Shown here: piece by piece, positions 8,616 through 16,424 of the stretch
Layout of the letters: each line of letters starts with the position of its first letter
How positions within the stretch are numbered: the first letter of the stretch is position 1
NCBI RefSeq assembly: GCF_021606685.1
Contig: NZ_WKCB01000003.1
Coordinates: 1-64,000 of the forward strand
Length of the DNA stretch: 64,000 bases
Direction: 5' to 3'
DNA from: Pseudomonas syringae
Lineage (GTDB): Bacteria; Pseudomonadota; Gammaproteobacteria; Pseudomonadales; Pseudomonadaceae
The notes under the pieces: generated by a model
Told to the model about the DNA's origin: nothing
Seen by the model: the letters and a program-made list of their open reading frames with translations, nothing else
Databases searched by the model: none
Program-made: the position numbers and the translations under genes

Positions 8616-8650
8616 AAAGCCCCGGAATACGGGGCTTTGGTGTTTTTGGT
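8616..8650 (+). terminator. Rho-independent terminator
   Basis: AAAGCCCCG / CGGGGCTTT stem with a five-base loop, followed by T-rich sequence (GGTGTTTTTGG). It would end plus-strand transcription through the repeat array. Confidence 0.85.
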
Positions 8651-8772
8651 TTTTAATGTTTTGTTAACCGCGCAGGTTTTACAGACGTGAGATCCATGCC
8701 CGATGCCGGTTCATGGTGCATTGAAGCGGTGCACGGTCATGAACCTTGTGAAGATCCAAATGTGTAGGCGAT

Positions 8773-8870
8773 CCAAATGTGGGAGGGGGCTTGCTCCCGA
8801 TGGCGGAGTGTCAGTCGACATCCATGTGACTGATCCACCGCCATCGGGAGCAAGCCCCCTCCCACATTGG
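8773..8870. repeat. REP doublet (REPIN-like)
   Basis: Inverted AATGTGGGAGGGGGCTTGCT copies about 55 bases apart, just after the ntrC stop codon on the minus strand. Confidence 0.92.
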
Positions 8871-8896
8871 ATTCTCAGAAGATTGGAGGTTGGGAT

Positions 8897-10333
8897 TCAG
8901 CCCTCATCACCCTCGTCATCATCCCCACCATCCACCTTCATCCCCAGCTCCTTGATCTTGCGGGTCAAGGTATTACGGCCCCAGCCCAGCAACACGGCAG
9001 CATCGCGGCGGCGGCCGGCGGTGTGCTTGAGGGCGGTTTCGATCATGATCCGCTCGAAGGCGGGCACGGCGCTGTCCAGCAGGTTCGACTGGCCGCGTGC
9101 CAAGGCCTGGTCGGCCCATTGGCGCAGGGCCTGTTCCCAGTTGGTCACGGGGGCCGAGTCCTGCGGCAGGCTGAGCAGCTCCGGCGGCAGGTCGCTGATA
9201 TGCACCTCGCGCCCGGAGGCCATCACGGTGATCCAGCGGCAGGTGTTCTCGAGCTGGCGCACGTTGCCGGGCCACGGCAGGTTCTTGAGGTATTCCTCGG
9301 TCTCGCTTTTCAGCAGCTTGGGCTCGACGGCCAGCTCCTGGGCGGCGCGGCTGAGGAAGTGGCGGGCCAGGGTCGGGATGTCTTCGCGACGGTCCGACAT
9401 GCGCGGGATGTGGATGCGGATCACGTTGAGGCGGTGAAACAAGTCCTCACGGAATTTGCCCGCATGCACCAGGGTTTCGAGGTTCTGGTGGGTCGCCGCG
9501 ATGATGCGTACATCGACCTTGACCGGCGTGTGCCCGCCGACACGGTAGAACTCGCCGTCGGCCAGTACGCGCAGCAAGCGGGTCTGGGTGTCGGCCGGCA
9601 TGTCGCCGATTTCATCGAGGAACAGCGTGCCGCCGTCGGCCTGTTCAAAACGCCCACGGCGCAGGTTGGCTGCACCGGTAAACGCGCCTTTTTCATGGCC
9701 GAACAGTTCGGACTCCATCAGGTCCTTGGGAATCGCCGCCATGTTCAGCGCGATGAACGGCGAGGCCGCCCGCGGGCTGTGGCGATGCAGGGCGTGGGCG
9801 ACCAGCTCTTTACCGGTACCCGACTCGCCGTTGATCAGCACGGTGATGTTGGAGTGGCTCAGGCGCCCGATGGCGCGAAACACTTCCTGCATCGCCGGTG
9901 CTTCGCCGATGATTTCCGGCGTGCGGGTCAGGGCGGGCGGGGCTTCCTGGTTCTGTTGTTCCTGGGCGTGCTGGTTGGCGCGTTTGACCAGCGCCACCGC
10001 CTCGTCCACGTCGAACGGCTTGGGCAGGTATTCAAAGGCGCCGCCCTGGTAGGACGCGACAGCGCTGTCCAGGTCAGAGTGCGCGGTCATGATGATCACC
10101 GGCAGGCGCGGGTGCTGCTCGCGAATCCGCGCCAGCAGGTCCAGGCCACTGGCGCCGGGCATGCGGATGTCGGAGATGATCACGTCAGGCTGCTGGCGTG
10201 CCAGGCGGCTCATCACCCCGTCGGCGCTGTCGAAGCTCTGGGTGGTCATGCCTTCCTGTTGCAAGGCTTTCTCGAGGACCCAGCGGATAGAACGGTCGTC
10301 ATCGACGATCCAGACAGTTTCACTACGGCTCAT
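8897..10333 (-). CDS. ntrC: Nitrogen regulation response regulator NtrC
   Basis: 478 residues with the full NtrC architecture. The receiver has the acidic pocket VDDD near residue 11 and phospho-acceptor Asp55 in IISDIRMPG. The central sigma-54 AAA+ domain has Walker A GESGTGKE, the GAFTGA loop and Walker B LFLDEIGDMP. The C-terminal Fis-type helix-turn-helix is RRDAAVLLGWGRNTLTRKIKELG. Phosphorylated by NtrB under nitrogen limitation, it activates sigma-54 promoters such as glnA. The start overlaps the ntrB stop by four bases, indicating translational coupling. Confidence 0.97.
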   Translation of the reverse strand: MSRSETVWIVDDDRSIRWVLEKALQQEGMTTQSFDSADGVMSRLARQQPDVIISDIRMPGASGLDLLARIREQHPRLPVIIMTAHSDLDSAVASYQGGAFEYLPKPFDVDEAVALVKRANQHAQEQQNQEAPPALTRTPEIIGEAPAMQEVFRAIGRLSHSNITVLINGESGTGKELVAHALHRHSPRAASPFIALNMAAIPKDLMESELFGHEKGAFTGAANLRRGRFEQADGGTLFLDEIGDMPADTQTRLLRVLADGEFYRVGGHTPVKVDVRIIAATHQNLETLVHAGKFREDLFHRLNVIRIHIPRMSDRREDIPTLARHFLSRAAQELAVEPKLLKSETEEYLKNLPWPGNVRQLENTCRWITVMASGREVHISDLPPELLSLPQDSAPVTNWEQALRQWADQALARGQSNLLDSAVPAFERIMIETALKHTAGRRRDAAVLLGWGRNTLTRKIKELGMKVDGGDDDEGDEG

Positions 10334-11415
10334 GTCGATGGGGCTCCTTGTTCCAGAGGCAGAAAGATCGAGAACGTGGTGTGGCCGGGATGGCTCTCAC
10401 ATTCGATCAGACCCTGGTGCTGGCTGATGATGTTCTGGGTAATGGCCAGGCCCAGCCCGGTACCGTCCGGGCGGCCACTGACCATGGGGAAGAAAATGGT
10501 TTCCTGCAGTTCCGCAGGAATGCCCGGCCCGTTGTCGATGATCTCGACCTTGGTGACCAGGCGATGGCGCACATGGCCAATGGTGAACTGGCGCAAGGCG
10601 CGGGTGCGCAGGCTGATGCGGCCCAGGCGCAGTTCGTTCTGGCTGCTGATGGCTTGCATGGCGTTGCGCACGATATTGAGCACCGCCTGGATCATCTGTT
10701 CGCGGTCGATCAATACGTCGGGAATGCTTGGGTCGTAGTCGCGCACCAAGGTGATGCAGCCCTGGCTTTCGGCCTCGACCAGGTGGCAAACGCGCTCCAG
10801 CACTTCGTGCACGTTGGTCATCGCCAGCGACGGCAACTTGTTCGAGCCGAGCATGCGGTCCACCAGGTTACGCAGGCGGTCGGCCTCCTCGATGATGACG
10901 TTGGTGTAGTCCTTGAGGTTCTCGTCCGGCAGCTCGCGCGCCAGCAACTGCGCGGCGCCGCGAATGCCGCCGAGGGGGTTCTTGATCTCGTGGGCGAGGC
11001 CGCGCACCAGCATCTTGCTGGTTTCCTGCTTGGACAGTTGCGCTTCCTCTTTGGTGATGCGCAGCAGGCGGTCGCGGGGGTGCACTTCGAGCAGCAGCAG
11101 GGTCGCGCCGTTGCTCAGGATCGGGGTCACGGCGTAGTCGACGGTCAGGGTCTGCCCCGTCAGCGCCGTGAGCATTGCTTCGCGTTTGGTGAAGGGGTGT
11201 GCCTGCTCCACTGCCTGGCGCAATGAGCTCAAGGCTTCGGCCGACTCGGTGAACAGCTCGCTGATGAACTGCCCATGGCTGCGCTGGCCGCTGATGGCCA
11301 GGAGCATCTCCGCCGCCGGGTTCATGTACTCAAGGCGCAGGTCGTCATTGAGCAGGATGGTCGCGGTGGTCAGGTTGTCGAGTAACAAACGGTGCAGTGC
11401 ATCGCTGATGGTCAT
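10330..11415 (-). CDS. ntrB: Nitrogen regulation sensor histidine kinase NtrB
   Basis: 361 residues without membrane segments, as expected for the cytoplasmic NtrB. An N-terminal PAS domain (about 10-115) is followed by the dimerisation/phosphotransfer domain with His142 in GLAHEIKNPLGG. An ATPase domain follows with NIVRNAMQA (N box), IIDNGPGIP and GTGLGLAITQNI (G boxes). It phosphorylates or dephosphorylates NtrC depending on PII. It is co-transcribed with ntrC. An NtrC-type palindrome lies 200 bases upstream, suggesting autoregulation. Confidence 0.97.
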   Translation of the reverse strand: MTISDALHRLLLDNLTTATILLNDDLRLEYMNPAAEMLLAISGQRSHGQFISELFTESAEALSSLRQAVEQAHPFTKREAMLTALTGQTLTVDYAVTPILSNGATLLLLEVHPRDRLLRITKEEAQLSKQETSKMLVRGLAHEIKNPLGGIRGAAQLLARELPDENLKDYTNVIIEEADRLRNLVDRMLGSNKLPSLAMTNVHEVLERVCHLVEAESQGCITLVRDYDPSIPDVLIDREQMIQAVLNIVRNAMQAISSQNELRLGRISLRTRALRQFTIGHVRHRLVTKVEIIDNGPGIPAELQETIFFPMVSGRPDGTGLGLAITQNIISQHQGLIECESHPGHTTFSIFLPLEQGAPST

Positions 11416-11615
11416 CAGGACCTCTTTTGGAGCAAGGCGCGTGCTTGAGGCACACGCTGATACAAGGAAAATGCAAAAACCAAACCAAGGCTCCGAAAAG
11501 AAGCGTTAAACCCCTGAAATAGGCGTTTAAGGCTCGAAACTGTGGCGTTCTGCCAGCTTGACCGGGAAGTTTCGAACCAAAATGGGCTGGGCAGGTGGGA
11601 AGGGTGCAGTCTATC

Positions 11616-11630
11616 GCACCAATATAGTGC
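11616..11630 (-). promoter_or_regulatory. NtrC binding site upstream of ntrB
   Basis: On the minus strand this reads GCACTATATTGGTGC, identical to the core of the classical NtrC consensus (TGCACTATATTGGTGCA). The half-sites GCAC and GTGC are separated by seven bases. It lies about 200 bases before ntrB. The 375-base stretch 11416-11790 otherwise holds only a REP-like inverted repeat; no gene was seen in it. Confidence 0.8.
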
Positions 11631-11692
11631 GGTTTTGTGAAGGTTGTTCAGGAAGTGATGGCGGGCGAAAAATTGTCTGGAGCAACTGGGTC

Positions 11693-11770
11693 GATGTGGG
11701 GGCTGGCTTGCCCGCGATAGCAGTGTCGAATGTGCCGCCGCTATCGCAGGCAAGCCAGCTCCCACATGGT
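11693..11770. repeat. REP-like inverted repeat, divergent subtype
   Basis: GATGTGGGGGCTGGCTTGCC paired with GGCAAGCCAGCTCCCACAT across about 35 bases. The core differs from the main REP type (CTGGCTTGCC in place of GGGGCTTGCC), so it belongs to a sister family. Confidence 0.85.
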
Positions 11771-11790
11771 TTGATTGTGGGTTGCAGTCT

Positions 11791-12327
11791 TTAGCCTTTG
11801 TAGATGCACAGCTCGGCGGTGGCACGGATCATCGCCAGTTGGCGCAGCGGATCATTCAGCGGCTCATGCACGGCGGCAGCCAGCCACTGCGGGCACTGCG
11901 GGTCGGTACGCTGCGGGGTGAAGTCGGCCAATTGCTGCAGCAGGCGTTTCTGCAGCTCGTCCAATTGCGGGCGGATCTGTTTCACCAGGTCGGGGCGTGG
12001 ATCGTCAGGTGCCTTGCCCTGGAATTGCCAGTCGGAGAGGTGGGTGTACTGCACCAGTTTGTTGGCTTCGATCTGCGCCGAAAAGAACTGCTCGGCAGCG
12101 CCCGGTGGCAGCGTGTAGCTCGGTGCCTGGGCGGCGACGCTGGCGATCACCTCTTGTTCGCGCTTTTTATCTTCTACAGGCTTTTTGCTGTCCCATTTGC
12201 TCAGTGCGACCTGATCGGCAATCTCCAAACGTTCGGCGATGCTGTTGAGCAGCGGTTCGAGCGTGGGTGGCGCGGCACTCGCAGTGGCACTGGCGAACAA
12301 CAGAGCGAATACAAATCGAAACTTCAA
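11791..12327 (-). CDS. Exported (periplasmic) chorismate mutase, AroQ-gamma type
   Basis: 178 residues. The signal peptide (MKFRFVFALLFASATASAAP) has a cleavage site near residue 19. The mature part is all-helical. It carries the AroQ pattern IAERLEIADQVALSKW with Arg33 and Lys44, then KKREQEVI with Arg56, and the second-helix FFSAQIEANKLVQY, as in secreted gamma-class chorismate mutases. The reaction is chorismate to prephenate, outside the cytoplasm. Why the periplasm needs this is not established; related proteins are linked to host interaction or to a periplasmic phenylalanine route. It sits between ntrB and glnA on the same strand. Confidence 0.85.
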   Translation of the reverse strand: MKFRFVFALLFASATASAAPPTLEPLLNSIAERLEIADQVALSKWDSKKPVEDKKREQEVIASVAAQAPSYTLPPGAAEQFFSAQIEANKLVQYTHLSDWQFQGKAPDDPRPDLVKQIRPQLDELQKRLLQQLADFTPQRTDPQCPQWLAAAVHEPLNDPLRQLAMIRATAELCIYKG

Positions 12328-12338
12328 GGGTGATCTCC

Positions 12339-12434
12339 TGTGGGGAGGGGGCTTGCTCCCGATGGGGGTGTATCAGTTGACCTCTATTTGACTGAACCAC
12401 CGCCATCGCGAGCAAGCCCCCTCCCACATTTGGA
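12339..12434. repeat. REP doublet (REPIN-like)
   Basis: GTGGGGAGGGGGCTTGCTCC and GAGCAAGCCCCCTCCCACAT in inverted orientation, immediately upstream of the chorismate mutase start (minus strand). Confidence 0.9.
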
Positions 12435-12574
12435 TTGGGTTTGCAGGTTTTGAGCGGCGTCAGTCAGAGGCTACCTTAACTTGCGTGGTTGCCTACAGGT
12501 GCGCCAGAATCCGCCGGCTTGTACGGCTGGCTTGTCGTCTCTAAGGTTGCTCGGTCGCTGCTCATCAGCGATCA

Positions 12575-12762
12575 GGTTTAGTAGCCTGGATTCGAATTGT
12601 AGGTCGTGCATTCTCCATCAATCAGATTTCCCAAATCTGTGCTTGATGGTGGCTGTGCGCAGGGCATTTTCGGATGCGCCGGGCTTCTACATTCACCGGT
12701 CTACTAACCTGCGCACAGCCGCCACCCTTTCGTTTAGTAGCGAAGCGAAGGCGGCCTCATTT
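12575..12762 (+). promoter_or_regulatory. Candidate structured RNA leader upstream of the DUF6124 gene
   Basis: Several nested complementarities can be read here. CAGATTT-CCC-AAATCTG (about 12623-12639) is a perfect hairpin. GGCTGTGCGCAGG (12651-12663) pairs perfectly with CCTGCGCACAGCC (12708-12720), and both sides extend by further pairs (GGT with ACC). GGTTTAGTAG near 12575 resembles the complement of CTACTAACC (12701-12709), giving an alternative fold. No frame in it has a good start site. I cannot name a known RNA family. The rest of 12435-12575 shows nothing recognisable. Confidence 0.5.
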
Positions 12763-12776
12763 GAGGAATGTAGAAA

Positions 12777-13013
12777 ATGTTCAAGCCAACCCCAAATCCA
12801 CCCCCATCAGTCTTCACAATCGCCGCCGATATCGACGACGAAGCCCTGATGATCAACAGCTTCGAGACCTTCTCCTCGGTCAGCACCTTGTTGCTGGATC
12901 TCTCTGAGGATCTGGATGGCAAACACCGCGATGCAGCGCTGGCCATCCACCAGTTGAGTGCATTGGGCATGTTGATGGTCAGCCGGATGCTCGACCGCCA
13001 AGCGGCCATCTGA
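12777..13013 (+). CDS. DUF6124 family protein
   Basis: 78 residues starting MFKPTPNPPP, with GAGGA ten bases upstream of the ATG. The central part (FTIAADIDDEALMINSFETFSSVSTLLLDLSE) and the C-terminal helix (ALAIHQLSALGMLMVSRMLD) match the small DUF6124 proteins common in fluorescent pseudomonads. It is probably cytoplasmic and helical, with no known function. It is monocistronic, convergent with glnA, and ends at a shared terminator. It is the only plus-strand gene inside the glnA-ntrBC block. Confidence 0.8.
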   Translation: MFKPTPNPPPSVFTIAADIDDEALMINSFETFSSVSTLLLDLSEDLDGKHRDAALAIHQLSALGMLMVSRMLDRQAAI

Positions 13014-13028
13014 TAATCCCCAGGCAAA

Positions 13029-13057
13029 AAAAAGACCTCCCGAGGGAGGTCTTTTTT
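13029..13057. terminator. Bidirectional rho-independent terminator
   Basis: AAAGACCTCCC and GGGAGGTCTTT form an 11-pair stem around a tiny loop, flanked by A and T runs on both sides. It serves the DUF6124 gene (plus) and glnA (minus). Confidence 0.93.
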
Positions 13058-13089
13058 GTCACGCCGCTTCAAGAAGCGGCGCTACCGGA

Positions 13090-14496
13090 TCAGCAGCTGT
13101 AGTACAGCTCGTATTCCAGTGGGTGTACGAAGGTGCGAACCTTGATTTCTTCTTCGCTTTTCAGGCCGATGTAAGCGTCGATGAAGTCGTCGCTGAACAC
13201 GCCGCCTTTGGTCAGGAACGCACGGCCCTTGTCCAGCTCTTCCAGGGCTTCTTTCAGGCTGCCGCACACTTGTGGGATCTCTTTGGCCTCTTCAGGCGGC
13301 AGGTCGTACAAGTTTTTGTCGGCGGCGTCGCCAGGGTGGATCTTGTTCTGGATACCGTCCAGGCCAGCCATTACCAGCGCAGCGAAGGCCAGGTATGGGT
13401 TGGCTGCTGGATCCGGGAAGCGCGCTTCGATACGGCGAGCACGAGGGCTGGACACGTAAGGAATACGGATCGAGGCGGAACGGTTGCGAGCCGAGTAGGC
13501 CAGCATGACCGGTGCTTCGAAACCTGGGACCAGACGCTTGTAGGAGTTGGTCGACGGGTTGGTGAAGCCGTTCAGGGCCTTGCCGTGCTTGATGATACCG
13601 CCGATGAAGTACAGGGCAGTGTCGGACAGGCCGGCATAACCTTCGCCAGCGAAGGTGTTCTTGCCATCTTTGGCGATGGACAGGTGAACGTGCATACCCG
13701 AACCGTTATCGCCGTACAGCGGCTTAGGCATGAAGGTAGCGGTACGGCCGTAAGCCACGGCAGTGTTGTGTACGCAGTACTTGAGGGTCTGAACTTCGTC
13801 AGCCTTGGCCACCAGGGTGTTGAACTTCACACCGATTTCGTTCTGGCCGGCAGTCGCCACTTCGTGGTGGTGCACTTCGATGACCAGGCCCATGTCTTCC
13901 ATGGCGTTGCACATGGAGGTACGGATTTCGTGGTCGTGGTCGAACGGCGGAACCGGGAAGTAACCACCTTTGATACCTGGACGGTGGCCATGGTTGCCGC
14001 CTTCCACGTCCTGGTCGGACATCCACGAACCTTGTTCGGAGTAGATCTTGAACATGGAGCCGGAGATGTCGGACTTGAACTTCACTTGGTCAAAGATGAA
14101 GAATTCTGGCTCTGGGCCCACGAATACGGTGTCACCGATACCGGTGGACTTGAGGTATTCCTCGGCACGCTTGGCGATCGCACGTGGGTCGCGGTCGTAG
14201 CCTTGCATGGTCGAAGGCTCGATCACGTCGCACACCAGGATCAGGGTGGCTTCTTCGGTGAACGGGTCCAGCACGGCAGTGCTGTCATCCGGCATCAGGA
14301 TCATGTCGGAGGCTTCGATGCCTTTCCAGCCGGCGATGGAGGAACCGTCGAACATTTTGCCTTCTTCGAAGAAAGCTTCATCCAGCGCGTCGCGAGCCGG
14401 CATGGTCACGTGGTGCTGAGTGCCTTTGGTGTCCGTGAAGCGCAGATCAATCCATTTAACGTCATGATCTTTGATGAGTTGAACCGACTTCGACAT
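13090..14496 (-). CDS. glnA: Glutamine synthetase, type I
   Basis: 468 residues from the ATG at 14496 ([20 protein letters not shown]), preceded by GGAGGACACT as a strong ribosome binding site. The dodecameric cytoplasmic enzyme makes glutamine from glutamate, ammonia and ATP. Visible are the metal/substrate motifs [26 protein letters not shown]-type ([10 protein letters not shown]) and [13 protein letters not shown]. The adenylylation site is Tyr397 in [10 protein letters not shown], placing it in the GS-I beta group controlled by GlnE. Upstream are a sigma-54 promoter and NtrC sites. Confidence 0.98.
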   Translation of the reverse strand: MSKSVQLIKDHDVKWIDLRFTDTKGTQHHVTMPARDALDEAFFEEGKMFDGSSIAGWKGIEASDMILMPDDSTAVLDPFTEEATLILVCDVIEPSTMQGYDRDPRAIAKRAEEYLKSTGIGDTVFVGPEPEFFIFDQVKFKSDISGSMFKIYSEQGSWMSDQDVEGGNHGHRPGIKGGYFPVPPFDHDHEIRTSMCNAMEDMGLVIEVHHHEVATAGQNEIGVKFNTLVAKADEVQTLKYCVHNTAVAYGRTATFMPKPLYGDNGSGMHVHLSIAKDGKNTFAGEGYAGLSDTALYFIGGIIKHGKALNGFTNPSTNSYKRLVPGFEAPVMLAYSARNRSASIRIPYVSSPRARRIEARFPDPAANPYLAFAALVMAGLDGIQNKIHPGDAADKNLYDLPPEEAKEIPQVCGSLKEALEELDKGRAFLTKGGVFSDDFIDAYIGLKSEEEIKVRTFVHPLEYELYYSC

Positions 14497-14598
14497 AGTG
14501 TCCTCCGGGTGGCTTCGGGCTGGGGTAGTGGAGTTAGCCCTTAGAATGTGGGTGATGCCGGCGCGGATACTCCGCCATGGCAACCTGCCTCACAAGAG

Positions 14599-14614
14599 AG
14601 CAAATTGCATGCCA
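14599..14614 (-). promoter_or_regulatory. Sigma-54 promoter of glnA
   Basis: On the minus strand TGGCATGCAATTTGCT matches the -24 (TGGCAY) and -12 (TTGCW) elements with the required 12-base GG-to-GC spacing. It lies 100 bases before the glnA start. Confidence 0.85.
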
Positions 14615-14687
14615 GTGCGCCAACATGGGTTTTTTGCTCCAAAAAGGCCCCTATAAAGGTGCATTACCACAAAAGCTCGAAAATAGC

Positions 14688-14733
14688 GCACCGCAATGTT
14701 GCGTCTTTGTGTGCAAATGCACTTCTTTAGTGC
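14688..14733 (-). promoter_or_regulatory. NtrC enhancer sites for glnA
   Basis: GCAC-N7-GTGC at 14719-14733 is a perfect NtrC half-site pair. A second, one-mismatch copy (GCAC-N7-TTGC) is at 14688-14702. They lie about 75-120 bases upstream of the sigma-54 promoter, the usual enhancer distance. The same stretch (14497-14830) carries the thiI promoter on the plus strand. Confidence 0.75.
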
Positions 14734-14760
14734 GTTGCGAGTGCTGTGCATATTAACTGG

Positions 14761-14788
14761 TTAAACCTTGAGCGATTTCCGCTATAAT
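14761..14788 (+). promoter_or_regulatory. Probable sigma-70 promoter of thiI
   Basis: A perfect TATAAT at 14783-14788, with a weak -35 (TTAAAC at 14761-14766) 16 bases before it. The thiI ATG is 43 bases downstream. Confidence 0.5.
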
Positions 14789-14830
14789 CCGCGCCCCCCT
14801 TTTTCGGCAGGCCCTGCGCGCGCTGTTTCC

Positions 14831-16285
14831 ATGAAATTAATCGTTAAAGTCTTCCCCGAGATCACCATCAAGAGCCGACCGGTACGGACGCGTTTCATCC
14901 GTCAGTTGGCCAAGAACATCCGTGCCGTGCTCCGTGACCTGGACCCGGCTGTGGTGGTGAATGGCGTGTGGGACAACCTCGAGCTGGAAACCCGTGTAAC
15001 CGACGCCAAAGCCTTGAAGGACATGACCGAGCGCCTGAGCTGCATGCCGGGTATCGCGCATTTCCTGCAGGTGGATGAGTACCCGCTGGGCGACTTCGAC
15101 GACATCACCGAAAAGTGCAAACAGCACTACGGCAGCGAGCTCGAGGGCAAGATTTTTTCGGTGCGCTGCAAGCGTGCCGGCAAGCACGCGTTCAGCTCCA
15201 TGGACGTCGAGAAATACGTCGGCAGCAAGCTGCGTCGCGAGTGCGGCGCCGCCGGAATTTCCCTGAAAGCGCCGCAAATTGAAGTGCGCATGGAAATTCG
15301 CGACCAACGGTTGTTTGTGATCCACAGCCAGCACAACAGCATCGGCGGCTACCCGCTGGGCGCCCTGGAACAGACCCTGGTGCTGATGTCCGGCGGTTTC
15401 GATTCCACGGTCGCGGCCTACCAGATCATGCGCCGCGGCCTCATGAGCCACTTCTGCTTCTTTAACCTGGGCGGGCGTGCACATGAATTGGGCGTGATGG
15501 AAGTCGCGCACTTTATCTGGAAGAAGTACGGCAGCTCCCAACGCGTGCTATTTGTGAGCGTACCGTTCGAGGAAGTGCTGGGCGAAATTCTCGGTAAAGT
15601 CGATAACAGTCATATGGGCGTAGTATTGAAGCGTATGATGTTGCGCGCTGCGTCCCGAATCGCCGATCAATTGCAGATCGACGCGTTGGTGACCGGTGAG
15701 GCGATCTCCCAGGTATCGAGCCAAACGCTGCCGAACCTGTCGCTGATTGATTGCGTCACCGAAAAGCTGGTCTTGCGCCCGCTGATCGCCAGCCACAAAC
15801 AGGACATCATCGACCTGGCAGAAGAGATCGGCACCGCCGACTTTGCCAAACATATGCCTGAGTACTGCGGGGTCATTTCGGTGAACCCCAAGACCCACGC
15901 CAAGCGCAACCGCGTGGAATATGAAGAACAACAGTTTGATATGGCGATTCTGGAGCGTGCGCTCGAGAACGCCAAACTGGTCCCGATCGATCGCGTAATC
16001 GACGAGTTGGGCCAGGATGTGCAGATCGAAGAAGTCAGCGAAGCCCTGGCCGGCCAGATCGTCGTCGACATCCGTCACCCGGATGCCGCCGAAGATGAGC
16101 CGCTGGAAATCGCTGGCATCGACGTGCAAACGTTGCCGTTCTACGCACTGAACGCGCGTTTCAAGGAACTGGATAACAGCCGTCAGTACCTGCTGTATTG
16201 CGACAAAGGCGTGATGAGTCGCCTGCATGCCCACCATTTGCTCAGTGAGGGGTATGCCAATGTGCGCGTTTATCGACCGAGCTAA
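14831..16285 (+). CDS. thiI: tRNA 4-thiouridine synthase ThiI
   Basis: 484 residues from the ATG at 14831 ([15 protein letters not shown]). Domains in order are ferredoxin-like NFLD, THUMP (about 60-165), a PP-loop ATP pyrophosphatase with [15 protein letters not shown], and a C-terminal rhodanese domain with the catalytic cysteine in [11 protein letters not shown]. It makes s4U8 in tRNA and supplies sulfur for the thiamine thiazole. Length and rhodanese extension match the long enterobacterial type. An in-frame extension of 21 codons upstream overlaps the promoter and is rejected. Confidence 0.97.
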   Translation: MKLIVKVFPEITIKSRPVRTRFIRQLAKNIRAVLRDLDPAVVVNGVWDNLELETRVTDAKALKDMTERLSCMPGIAHFLQVDEYPLGDFDDITEKCKQHYGSELEGKIFSVRCKRAGKHAFSSMDVEKYVGSKLRRECGAAGISLKAPQIEVRMEIRDQRLFVIHSQHNSIGGYPLGALEQTLVLMSGGFDSTVAAYQIMRRGLMSHFCFFNLGGRAHELGVMEVAHFIWKKYGSSQRVLFVSVPFEEVLGEILGKVDNSHMGVVLKRMMLRAASRIADQLQIDALVTGEAISQVSSQTLPNLSLIDCVTEKLVLRPLIASHKQDIIDLAEEIGTADFAKHMPEYCGVISVNPKTHAKRNRVEYEEQQFDMAILERALENAKLVPIDRVIDELGQDVQIEEVSEALAGQIVVDIRHPDAAEDEPLEIAGIDVQTLPFYALNARFKELDNSRQYLLYCDKGVMSRLHAHHLLSEGYANVRVYRPS

Positions 16286-16424
16286 GAGCCCGGGGCTGTT
16301 TGCCTGTGGCCTGCGTCACCGGCCCCCCGACTCTGCCGTCAAGCTGTAACGGCAAGGCCTGACTCTACTGTTAATCGCTGCCACGACCTGTCAGCACACC
16401 GAATCCTCTGATCGAGATACACAA

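Noticed and set aside
8309..8617. 102-codon minus-strand frame with a repeated WYRQA / GTGRPG-type peptide
   Set aside because: The periodicity comes only from the DNA repeats; there is no ribosome binding site, the frame is not shared by all four copies and no family is recognised.
12481..12849. 122-codon frame across the DUF6124 leader
   Set aside because: It overlaps the DUF6124 start in another frame, lacks a ribosome binding site and its composition follows the stem-loops.
16286..16424. Possible terminator or small RNA between thiI and typA
   Set aside because: Only a weak GCCGT/ACGGC stem without a T run; insufficient evidence.
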